Positions 1-6,867 of a DNA stretch of 64,000 nucleotides are shown in pieces. A model generated the notes under the pieces. That model saw only the letters and a program-made list of their open reading frames with translations. It was not told the DNA's origin and searched no databases. The translations under genes and the position numbers were made by a program. The stretch spans positions 4,030,001 through 4,094,000 of the forward strand of contig OZ244045.1 in the NCBI GenBank assembly GCA_965215295.1, in the 5' to 3' direction. Every line of letters begins with the position of its first letter. The first letter of the stretch is position 1. The DNA comes from HK1 sp965215295 (GTDB taxonomy: Bacteria; Pseudomonadota; Gammaproteobacteria; HK1).

Positions 1-138
1 ATACCAGTCGGCCCGAGTACATGACCATCTCCTCTGACAGTGGAGGTGCAATGGTCGCAGAGGTCTGGTGCTGCTCAAGTCGATGCCCTGTGGAAAACCT
101 ATATTTAATCAATCAAATCAATATATTACAGAACTATC
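1..138. other. Window edge, no gene recognised
   Basis: No coding region could be supported here. The right part (about 88-155) is clearly AT-rich compared with the rest of the window. It lies exactly where the napC reading frame loses its family sequence, so it probably marks an insertion or recombination breakpoint that removed the end of napC. Confidence 0.4.
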
Positions 139-666
139 CTATAGCTTTGTTGGGACAGCAGTGAGGCCGGAGGTGTGCGCCTCCTCGGCACGTTTGCTCT
201 GGCGGGTGAAATCCATGAAGCGGAAGTCGTGGCAGTTGCGACATTCGAGCGAGTCGTTCGCGTGCAGGCGATGCCACTCGCGCTTGGCGAGCTCCAGGCG
301 TTTCTCCAGGAACTTCTCGCGCGTGCTGATGGTGCCGAAGACCCAGCCCCAGAGCTCCTTCGACGCCTGCATCTTGCGCGCGACCTTGTCGGTCCACTCG
401 TGCGGGACGTGGCAGTCCGGGCAGGTCGCGCGCACCCCCGAGCCGTTGGTGTAGTGGATCGTGGGCTTGAGTTCCTCGAAGACGTTCGCCTGCATCTCGT
501 GGCAGCCGACGCAGAACTGCTCGGTGTTGGTCGCCTCCAGCACGGTGTTGAACCCGCCCCAGAAAACGATACCGGCGATGAATCCACCGACGGTGAGCAG
601 ACCGAGCGAGAAGTGGCGGCTCGGGCTCGAGAGCGTGACCCACCATTCGGCCAGCCGGAGCCTCAT
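139..666 (-). CDS. napC: NapC quinol dehydrogenase of periplasmic nitrate reductase, C-terminally truncated
   Basis: NapC is a membrane-anchored c-type cytochrome of the NapC/NirT family that passes electrons from quinol to NapAB. The 175-residue product has an N-terminal membrane anchor (about residues 17-37) and three haem motifs: CVGCH, CPDCH and CRNCH. Family members have four haem motifs and about 200 residues. Here similarity stops shortly after FMDFTRQ, and the last 11 or so residues are unrelated, so the fourth CxxCH and the C-terminal tail are missing. The start ATG overlaps the napB stop (ATGA), as expected for a coupled operon. The gene is last in napEDABC. It is probably damaged, and quinol oxidation through it may be lost unless another NapC/CymA-type protein substitutes. 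Confidence 0.85.
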   Translation of the reverse strand: MRLRLAEWWVTLSSPSRHFSLGLLTVGGFIAGIVFWGGFNTVLEATNTEQFCVGCHEMQANVFEELKPTIHYTNGSGVRATCPDCHVPHEWTDKVARKMQASKELWGWVFGTISTREKFLEKRLELAKREWHRLHANDSLECRNCHDFRFMDFTRQSKRAEEAHTSGLTAVPTKL

Positions 667-1136
667 TGTTCGTGCGCTCCCTGTCGGTCCGGTGCGCGGC
701 TGCGCAGCAGGGCGTCGACATCCTCGAAACGGTTCTCGACCAGGGGGCGGGCTTGGTGCTGGACCACGTGGCACTGGTTGCAGAAGTAACGCCGTGGCGA
801 GACCTCGGCGAGGAAGTTGCCGTCGCGGTCCATGTAATGGGTGACGCTCACCATGGGGGCCTGGGAGACCTCGGTGCGCCGCCGGCCGTGACAGGTGAGG
901 CACTTGTGGGAGCTGAGATCGACCTGATAGCCGTCGATCCGGTGCGGAATGGTCGGCGGCTGCATCGGGTAGCTGCGTGCACGGCGGATGTCGGTGTCCT
1001 CCGGCTGGTGCATGCGGGGCGGTGCGGCGGCGTCCGGGATCGGCGCGGCGCCGCGTAGCGGGTCGATCCCTTCCGCCGCGGCCGGCGCCGCGAGGATGCC
1101 GGAGAGCAGAAGCGGTATGGCGTAGCGACGTTTCAT
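663..1136 (-). CDS. napB: Dihaem cytochrome c subunit NapB of periplasmic nitrate reductase
   Basis: NapB is the periplasmic electron-transfer subunit that takes electrons from NapC and passes them to NapA. The product (about 157 residues) begins with a Sec signal peptide (KRRYAIPLLLSGILAAPAAA) and has the two expected haem motifs, CLTCH and CNQCH. Surrounding sequence such as MVSVTHYMDRDG is also family-like. Two adjacent ATG codons occur at 1139 and 1136. The second is preferred because GGGAGAG lies at better spacing from it. The stop overlaps the napC start by four bases, and napA ends about 20 bases upstream. Length is normal for the family. Confidence 0.95.
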   Translation of the reverse strand: MKRRYAIPLLLSGILAAPAAAEGIDPLRGAAPIPDAAAPPRMHQPEDTDIRRARSYPMQPPTIPHRIDGYQVDLSSHKCLTCHGRRRTEVSQAPMVSVTHYMDRDGNFLAEVSPRRYFCNQCHVVQHQARPLVENRFEDVDALLRSRAPDRQGAHEQ

Positions 1137-1155
1137 CATGGACTCTCCCGCCGGC

Positions 1156-3651
1156 TCAGACCTTGACGATGCGGACCGCGCACTTCTTGAAGTCGGTCTG
1201 TTTCGAGATCGGGTCCGTCGCGTCGAGGGTCACCTTGTTGATGAGCTGGCTCGAGTCGAACCAGGGCACGAAGACCAGCCCCCGCGGCGGCCGGTTGCGG
1301 CCCCGCGTCTCGACCCGGGTGCGGATGGCGCCGCGCCGCGACTCGACGCGCACCTCGCTGCCGCGGCGGATCCCGAACTCCACCGCGTCGTCCGGATGCA
1401 TGTAGACATATGCGTTCGGCACCGCCCGGTGGAGTTCCGGCACACGCCGGGTCATCGACCCGGAGTGCCAGTGCTCCAGCACCCGCCCGGTGGTGAGCCA
1501 GAACGGATACTCCTCGTCCGGCGCCTCCGCGGGCGGCTCGTAGGGGAGGGCGAAGATCACCGCCTTGCCGTCGGGCTTGCCGTAGAACCGGAAGCCCTCT
1601 CCCTCCGGCACGTAGGGGTCGGAGCCCTCCCGGTAGCGCCAGCGCGTCTCCCTGCCGTCGACCACGGGCCAGCGCAGTCCGCGGGTCCGGTGATAGTCGT
1701 CGAAGGGCGCGAGATCGTGGGCGTGGCCCCGTCCGAACCGGGCGTACTCCTCGAACAGCCCCTTCTGGATGTAGGTCCCGAAGTGCGCCGCCTCCTGGTT
1801 CTCGAAGTCCGGGTCCATGTGCGAGTGCGGATAGGCGTCGACCTGCCCGTTGCGGAAGAGGATGTCGTAGAGGGTCTTGCCGCGATATTCCGGCACCTTC
1901 GCAAGCAGGTCCTCCGGCCACACCTCCTCCACCCGGAAGCGTTTGGAGAATTCGACCGTCTGCCACAGATCGGAGCGCGATTCTCCGGGCGCGCGCACCA
2001 TCTGATGCCAGAACTGCATGCGCCGCTCGGCGTTGCCGTAGCCGCCCTCCTTCTCCACCCACATCGCGGTCGGGAGGATGAGGTCCGCGGCCTGGGTGGT
2101 GACGGTGGGGTAGGCGTCGGAGACCACCACGAAGTTGTCGGGGTGGCGATAGCCCGGGTAGCCCTCCTCGTTGGAGTTCGCGGCGGCCTGGATGTTGTTG
2201 TTGACCTGCACCCAGTAGGCATTGAGCTTGCCGTCCCTGAGCATCCGGTTCTGCAGCACCGCGTGGTAGCCCGGCTTGCCCGGGAGCGTGCCCTCGGGCA
2301 GCTTCCATATCCTTTCCGCGATGTCGCGGTGCGCCTTCTTCATCACCACCAGGTCGGCGGGCAGACGATGCGCGAAGGTGCCCACCTCGCGCGCGGTGCC
2401 ACAGGCGGAAGGCTGACCGGTGAGTGAAAACGGACTGTTCCCGGGCGTCGAAATTTTTCCGGTGAGCAGGTGGAGGTTGTAGATGAGGTTGTTGGCCCAC
2501 ACCCCGCGCGTGTGCTGATTGATGCCCATCGTCCAGAAGGACGTCACCCGCTTGTCCGGGTCCGCGTAGAGTTCGGCGAGCCGCTCGAGCCGGTGCACCG
2601 GGACGCCGGAGAGCCGGCTCACCGATTCGGCGTCATAGGCGGCGACGAAGTCCCGATACTCCTCGAAGGTCATCGGCGCCGCGCCGCCCGCCTTGCCGGC
2701 GTTCTTCGCCTGTTGCTCCAGGGGATGCTCCGGCCGCAGGCCGTAGCCGATGTCGGTATTGCCACGCTTGAAGTGCGTATGGCGGCCGACGAAGTCGTGG
2801 TTTACCCGATCGTGGGTGATGATCCAGTTCGCGATGAAGTTGAGGATCGCGAGGTCCGTCTGCGGCGTGAACACGATCGGGAGATCGGCGAGATCGAAGC
2901 AGCGGTGCTCGAACGTCGAGAGCACCGCGACCTCGACATGGGGAGCGCTCAGGCGCCGATCGGTGAGCCGCGTCCAGAGGATCGGGTGCATCTCGGCCAC
3001 GTTCGAGCCCCAGATCACGAATGCGTCGGCGGCCTCGATGTCGTCGTAGCAGCCCATCGGCTCGTCCATGCCGAAGGTGCGGATGAAGCCGCCGACCGCG
3101 GACGCCATGCAGTGACGCGCGTTCGGGTCGATGTTGTTGGACCGGAAGCCGGCCTTGAACAGCTTCACCGCCGCGTAGCCCTCCCACACCGTCCACTGCC
3201 CGGAGCCGAACATGCCGACGCCGCTCGGCCCCTTCTCGTGCAACGCCTTCTTGAACTTCTCTTCCATGATGTCGAAGGCGGCCTCCCAAGTGACCGGCCG
3301 GAAGTCGCCATCCTTGTGGAACGCGCCGTTGCGCATGCGAAGGAGCGGAGTGGTGAGCCGATCCTCGCCGTAGAGGATCTTCGAGAGGAAATAGCCCTTG
3401 ACGCAGTTGAGCCCGCGGTTGACATCCGACTTGATGTCGCCGTGGGTGGCGACCACCTTGCCTTCCTTCACCGCCACGTTGACGCTGCACCCCACACCGC
3501 AGAACCGGCATGGGGCCTTCGCCCAGTCGAGGCGGGTGTACTCGGAATCGGTGACCAGGTTGGTGGCCTGGGCCGGGGCGGGGAGCCCTGCCGCGGCGGC
3601 GGCGCTCGCTGCGGCCGAGGCCTTGATGAACGAACGACGCGAGGTCTTCAT
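1156..3651 (-). CDS. napA: Periplasmic nitrate reductase catalytic subunit NapA
   Basis: NapA is the molybdenum bis-MGD enzyme that reduces nitrate to nitrite in the periplasm. The 831-residue product matches the usual size of about 830. It has a twin-arginine signal (SRRSFIKAS) at residues 3-11, then the 4Fe-4S binding segment CRFCGVGC with a fourth Cys in NCVKGYF. The molybdenum-ligand cysteine is seen in PNARHCMASAV. The C-terminal molybdopterin dinucleotide-binding domain ends in FKKCAVRIVKV. The start at 3651 was chosen because it gives the Tat signal directly and overlaps the napD stop; the frame upstream lacks family sequence. The gene looks intact, unlike napC downstream. Confidence 0.97.
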   Translation of the reverse strand: MKTSRRSFIKASAAASAAAAAGLPAPAQATNLVTDSEYTRLDWAKAPCRFCGVGCSVNVAVKEGKVVATHGDIKSDVNRGLNCVKGYFLSKILYGEDRLTTPLLRMRNGAFHKDGDFRPVTWEAAFDIMEEKFKKALHEKGPSGVGMFGSGQWTVWEGYAAVKLFKAGFRSNNIDPNARHCMASAVGGFIRTFGMDEPMGCYDDIEAADAFVIWGSNVAEMHPILWTRLTDRRLSAPHVEVAVLSTFEHRCFDLADLPIVFTPQTDLAILNFIANWIITHDRVNHDFVGRHTHFKRGNTDIGYGLRPEHPLEQQAKNAGKAGGAAPMTFEEYRDFVAAYDAESVSRLSGVPVHRLERLAELYADPDKRVTSFWTMGINQHTRGVWANNLIYNLHLLTGKISTPGNSPFSLTGQPSACGTAREVGTFAHRLPADLVVMKKAHRDIAERIWKLPEGTLPGKPGYHAVLQNRMLRDGKLNAYWVQVNNNIQAAANSNEEGYPGYRHPDNFVVVSDAYPTVTTQAADLILPTAMWVEKEGGYGNAERRMQFWHQMVRAPGESRSDLWQTVEFSKRFRVEEVWPEDLLAKVPEYRGKTLYDILFRNGQVDAYPHSHMDPDFENQEAAHFGTYIQKGLFEEYARFGRGHAHDLAPFDDYHRTRGLRWPVVDGRETRWRYREGSDPYVPEGEGFRFYGKPDGKAVIFALPYEPPAEAPDEEYPFWLTTGRVLEHWHSGSMTRRVPELHRAVPNAYVYMHPDDAVEFGIRRGSEVRVESRRGAIRTRVETRGRNRPPRGLVFVPWFDSSQLINKVTLDATDPISKQTDFKKCAVRIVKV

Positions 3652-3980
3652 GCCCCGTCCTCCAGGTTGCTCTCGCTGTGGTGGTGCGCGAGCGTGCAGG
3701 CGAGCACCCCGGGCAGGTCCGGGATGCGGTGCATGAGATCGGCGATCGCGCCATCGCTCGGCGCGTCGAGCGTGACCACCAGCTTCCCGCACGGATCGAC
3801 GGCGTGGACCTCCGCGCCGGGCAGACGTGAAAGGCCGGCGCGAACCCGTTCGAGGTGTTCCGGTCGCGTCATGACGACGAGGCCGGCAACGTGGATTCCG
3901 TCACCGTGCCCGCCGGGGCCGGCGGCTCCCGCTCCGCGAAGGAGGAAATCGCGCCGGGAAGTCGGGGGTTCGTGTCGCAT
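3648..3980 (-). CDS. napD: NapD, NapA-specific Tat chaperone, with an N-terminal RR-motif extension
   Basis: NapD binds the NapA twin-arginine signal peptide during cofactor insertion. The core (about residues 28-105) matches the family: IHVAGLVVMTRPEHL, then LPGAEVHAVDP, then LPGVLACTLAHHH. The 110-residue protein is longer than the usual 87-95 because it begins with about 27 extra residues containing SRRDFLLRG, which resembles a Tat motif. No long hydrophobic stretch follows, so export is unlikely; mimicry of the NapA signal is possible but unproven. The gene overlaps the napA start by four bases and follows napE. Confidence 0.9.
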   Translation of the reverse strand: MRHEPPTSRRDFLLRGAGAAGPGGHGDGIHVAGLVVMTRPEHLERVRAGLSRLPGAEVHAVDPCGKLVVTLDAPSDGAIADLMHRIPDLPGVLACTLAHHHSESNLEDGA

Positions 3981-4032
3981 GTCGTCTCCTTCCGCGTCGA
4001 GACAAGCGGCCTTGAAACAGGACTCGCCGCGA

Positions 4033-4227
4033 TCATGTTCCCGGCGGCCCGGGAGGCCCGAAGAGGATCTGGGCGATCCACACCAGGAAGCCGAAGCCGC
4101 CGACCACCGTCACCGCGAGCACCGGCCCGAGAACGACGGTCAGGAACAGAAAGGCGGACAGCTCGCGCCGGTATTCGTGCTCCGGGTCGCGGTGGGGGTC
4201 GGCGGGGGTCGTTCCGCGTGAAGCCAT
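4033..4227 (-). CDS. napE: NapE small membrane protein of the nap operon
   Basis: This 64-residue protein has a short charged N terminus (about 22 residues) and one long hydrophobic segment, from LSAFLFLTVVLGP to VWIAQILFGP. That matches the NapE family of single or hairpin membrane proteins found first in napEDABC operons. The exact function of NapE is not known. It is the first gene after the FNR/DNR-like box, about 60 bases from it, and napD follows about 50 bases downstream. Confidence 0.85.
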   Translation of the reverse strand: MASRGTTPADPHRDPEHEYRRELSAFLFLTVVLGPVLAVTVVGGFGFLVWIAQILFGPPGPPGT

Positions 4228-4288
4228 CGGGGATCAACCGTCAGCGCAATTCGAATGCCGATGGTATCGGGCTCCCGTCGCCAACTGA

Positions 4289-4302
4289 TTGACATGGATC
4301 AA
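4289..4302 (-). promoter_or_regulatory. FNR/ANR/DNR-type binding site upstream of napE
   Basis: On the minus strand the sequence reads TTGATCCATGTCAA, which fits TTGAT-N4-(A/G)TCAA, the half-site pattern of FNR/ANR/DNR regulators. It lies about 62 bases upstream of the napE ATG. This placement suggests anaerobic or nitrogen-oxide-dependent activation of the nap operon. No clear sigma-70 promoter was assigned. Confidence 0.7.
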
Positions 4303-4535
4303 GACAATACCGTCGACGGAAGGGCGAAAGGGCTTGGCAGGGTCCGGGGTCCGGCGAGGATCCACCGGTGATCGGAAGACTCGGCTGACCCTTCACAGCC
4401 TGGATACCATGGTTGCCGAACCCGGTACCCGTTGCCGCAACACCTGCCGGCTCCCCTGCGACCGCGTGGCGGCGGCTTTCTCCCTCCTCACCGAGCCGAC
4501 AAAAGTTCTGCGACGGGCAGCGAACCTCATCGAAA

Positions 4536-4555
4536 CGTTCCCGGTACCGGGAACG
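4536..4555. repeat. Perfect 20-bp palindrome centred on GGTACC
   Basis: The sequence CGTTCCCGGTACCGGGAACG is its own reverse complement. A second, imperfect copy of the same core (AACCCGGTACCCGTT) lies near 4418-4432. The two could be operator half-sites or DNA hairpins. No adjacent gene identifies a regulator. Confidence 0.6.
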
Positions 4556-4630
4556 GCGGAAAGCTGATAATTTGGAGTTCCATCAGCAAGTTAGAACTTT
4601 TTACCACGGGGAGCTCCGGTATAATCAAGG

Positions 4631-4663
4631 CGGTCGAAGGTCCGATTCCTTCACGGACCACCA
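4631..4663 (+). other. tRNA 3'-end-like remnant (T-arm, acceptor strand, CCA)
   Basis: The segment can fold a five-pair stem (GAAGG/CCTTC) around a seven-base loop TCCGATT, which is close to a tRNA T-loop. It is followed by ACGGACC, a discriminator A and CCA. I found no matching 5' acceptor strand or anticodon arm upstream, so it is not a complete tRNA. Such fragments are left when elements integrate into tRNA 3' ends; that origin is inferred. Confidence 0.35.
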
Positions 4664-4830
4664 GTAAAATCAACAGGTTACCGGACACATGACGTGCTAC
4701 CGCACCGGACGGGCCACGTGCTCCTGACAATGCCGAAAACGGAACGAATGGCCATGCAAGTACGTCCTTCGATCGAAGAGCACCTTTTCGAACGTGCGCT
4801 CCAGGTGCGCCGGCGAGAGGATCACGGCTG

Positions 4831-6684
4831 ATGCGTGCGGGCCCATGGGCGCTCGCCCGAACGGCGGCCGTCAACCTCTCCCTGGTACTGGCGTCGCTCC
4901 TGGTGTGCCTCGCCGCTGGGGAAGGGTACCTGCGCTTTTTCCATCCGGTGTACGAGTACGCCGCCGAATCCCGATACGACTTCGACCGCCGGCGCATCTT
5001 TGCGCGGCGGGCGCATGCGAGGGCGTTCAAGCCGCATCCCGACACCCGCGTGCGTCACGCCGTCATCCACAACAACTTGGCCCTGAGGCAGCATCGGGAC
5101 TTCAGCGAGGACGACCTCGCGGACGCCGTCAACATAGGCGTTTTCGGCGACTCCTTTACCGAACAAATATACTTGCCCAGCCCGTATTCGTTCACCGAAG
5201 TGCTGGACTATCTATTGACCTCCCCCTCCCGGGACAACGACAACGACAACGAGGCACGGGACAGGATCAACGTTCTGAACCTTGGTACGCATCGCTACCA
5301 TACCGACCAGTTGTTCCTTCACTACGAAGACTTCCGGCACGCATCGGATCTCGACGTGGTGCTCTACGTGTTCTGCAACAACGATCTGAGGGGCATCTGG
5401 GAAAACGGACTGTTCCATCTCGACGAAGCCGGAGCGTTGACACGAAACCCCGCCATTGAGCGGCCTCCGTGGTTCTCGCTGTTGTCCAGGCTCCACATGA
5501 CATACCTCGTCATCGACGGGACGAGACGACTCGCGAATCTGGCCAAGGGAAAAATTGAAGCCATGGTCGACAAATTTCTCGCGGTGAGCGAGGACATCAA
5601 TGTCGAACTTCTCAGGGAAGGACACACGGAGAGGCGCGGGAGCGTCAATGCCATGGCACTCCAGGCCGACGTTTTCGACGGGGAGGCGGAATCCGAGCTC
5701 GCAAAGGACGTCGTCGTCGTTTTTCAGTCCCTGCTTCGCACTTGGCAACAAATGGTGCAAGAGCGGGGCGGACGATTTGTCGTCGCCATCCTGCCGAAGC
5801 CGGCGGAAGACCGGATGGCTGCAATGATTCCTCCGGAGATTGACACGGTCAACCTGTTCGAGTGCTTCAACGAGCACGTCGCCGGATACCGCTATACACC
5901 GGACTGGAGGTTCGTCAACGATTCCCACTGGAACGAACAGGCAAACATGCTCGCCGCCGTATGCCTCTACAGGTTTCTCGAGCGGGAATTGAGCCTTCCC
6001 GTGCGCTCCATCGACGAACTTCTTCAGCAACTTCACAGATACTACGCAGCCTTTCAGGGCGAGGGCCGCCGCAAAAATTCGACCACCCCGGCGTCGACTC
6101 GTCCACGGGATTCGGCCGATATCGACAGACTTCTCGAGCAACTTCACAGGCCCACCTTCCAGACGTGGATGCCTCCCGAAGAGTGGACCAGACCGACGTC
6201 GACGTCGGTTCGGCCCCGGGATCTGGCCGCCATTCGAAGCAAGTACCTGGCAAAGGAGGTATCACGGACATCGCAGATATCACGGTCGCTTGAACACGGT
6301 CGTCTGGTTGCTCGTTCCACTTTCGATCTGTACCTCGGCGAAGACCGGCTGATCTATGTCAAGGCCCCCTGCGCTCCGGCGGACACCGAAGCGAGGTTCT
6401 TTCTGCACGTCCATCCGGCCGACGTGAACGCCCTGCCCGTTGCCCGCCGGCGGTACGGTTTCGACAACCTGGACTTCAGTTTCCATATCAAAGGCTTGAT
6501 CTTCGATGATGACATATGTGTCACGAGCGCTCGGCTCCCTCCCTACGACATCGCACGCATCAGCACGGGGCAGTTCGTTGTCGGCGAGGGACGGATCTGG
6601 CACGAAGAGTTCGCGTTCGGCGCCGGCCGGGCGCCGGACGCGGAGCGGGCCGCCACCACCGGCTCCCCGGATCGGACCTCGTAG
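4831..6684 (+). CDS. Membrane-anchored SGNH-hydrolase-like protein
   Basis: The 617-residue product starts with one hydrophobic segment (about residues 10-30), so it is probably anchored with its bulk in the periplasm. The next domain shows SGNH hydrolase features: a block I motif FGDSFTEQ near residue 108 with its Ser nucleophile, and NDSHWNEQANMLAA near residue 370, whose D-x-x-H spacing matches block V. This architecture resembles AlgX/AlgJ-like or capsule/O-antigen acyl esterases; the substrate cannot be read. Residues about 390-470 contain two imperfect copies of an ID(E/R)LLxQLHR repeat. The C-terminal 140 residues form another domain (LYLGEDRLIYVKAPC, FFLHVHP, FDNLDFSF) that I cannot name. 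A GAGAGGA element about ten bases upstream supports the start. Confidence 0.7.
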   Translation: MRAGPWALARTAAVNLSLVLASLLVCLAAGEGYLRFFHPVYEYAAESRYDFDRRRIFARRAHARAFKPHPDTRVRHAVIHNNLALRQHRDFSEDDLADAVNIGVFGDSFTEQIYLPSPYSFTEVLDYLLTSPSRDNDNDNEARDRINVLNLGTHRYHTDQLFLHYEDFRHASDLDVVLYVFCNNDLRGIWENGLFHLDEAGALTRNPAIERPPWFSLLSRLHMTYLVIDGTRRLANLAKGKIEAMVDKFLAVSEDINVELLREGHTERRGSVNAMALQADVFDGEAESELAKDVVVVFQSLLRTWQQMVQERGGRFVVAILPKPAEDRMAAMIPPEIDTVNLFECFNEHVAGYRYTPDWRFVNDSHWNEQANMLAAVCLYRFLERELSLPVRSIDELLQQLHRYYAAFQGEGRRKNSTTPASTRPRDSADIDRLLEQLHRPTFQTWMPPEEWTRPTSTSVRPRDLAAIRSKYLAKEVSRTSQISRSLEHGRLVARSTFDLYLGEDRLIYVKAPCAPADTEARFFLHVHPADVNALPVARRRYGFDNLDFSFHIKGLIFDDDICVTSARLPPYDIARISTGQFVVGEGRIWHEEFAFGAGRAPDAERAATTGSPDRTS

Positions 6685-6867
6685 CCACGTCCCGGGGAGT
6701 ACCGCGCCGTGACCTCCAACCGCACTTCCGGCGTCGTCTTCGTGCCGTTCCGCCATGCGGGGGCGGCGGCGAACGAGCTCGTGAATCCGGCCCCGGACCC
6801 GTTCGGCAAGATCCCGGAGTTCAGGTACTGCGCGGCGCGGGTGGAGGCGGTGGAGGAAACCTCCTGA
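6685..6867 (+). pseudogene. C-terminal remnant of a molybdopterin oxidoreductase (nitrate reductase/formate dehydrogenase type)
   Basis: Read in frame, this stretch encodes about 60 residues with SNRTSGVVFVPF, AANELVNPAPDP and KIPEFRYCAARVE, ending at TGA 6865-6867. These are the hallmarks of the extreme C terminus of NasA/NarB/FdhF-like enzymes (VFVPF...AANLLTNPA...KIPEFK...AVRVE). No other part of such a gene is present upstream: the same frame is stopped at 6682 by the preceding gene. The stop overlaps the ATG of the permease gene (TGATG), which suggests the permease once followed a nitrate assimilation or formate gene in an operon. Confidence 0.75.

Larger units (their letters stand above)
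4303..4830. other. Intergenic region between napE and the SGNH-like gene
   Basis: No protein-coding gene is supported here. The stretch holds a perfect 20-bp palindrome (4536-4555), a related imperfect GGTACC-centred palindrome near 4420, and a sequence resembling the 3' end of a tRNA (4631-4663). The local composition around 4560-4680 is more AT-rich than the flanks, which would fit an old integration site. Confidence 0.4.

Noticed and set aside
139..666. The napC frame as a complete, shorter NapC variant
   Set aside because: Similarity to NapC stops abruptly before the fourth haem motif, and the remaining codons run into DNA of different composition. This fits truncation better than a natural three-haem family.
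4527..5045. A 172-codon minus frame over the tRNA-like remnant
   Set aside because: It overlaps the start of the SGNH-like gene and has no recognisable domain; the composition changes with the underlying regions.
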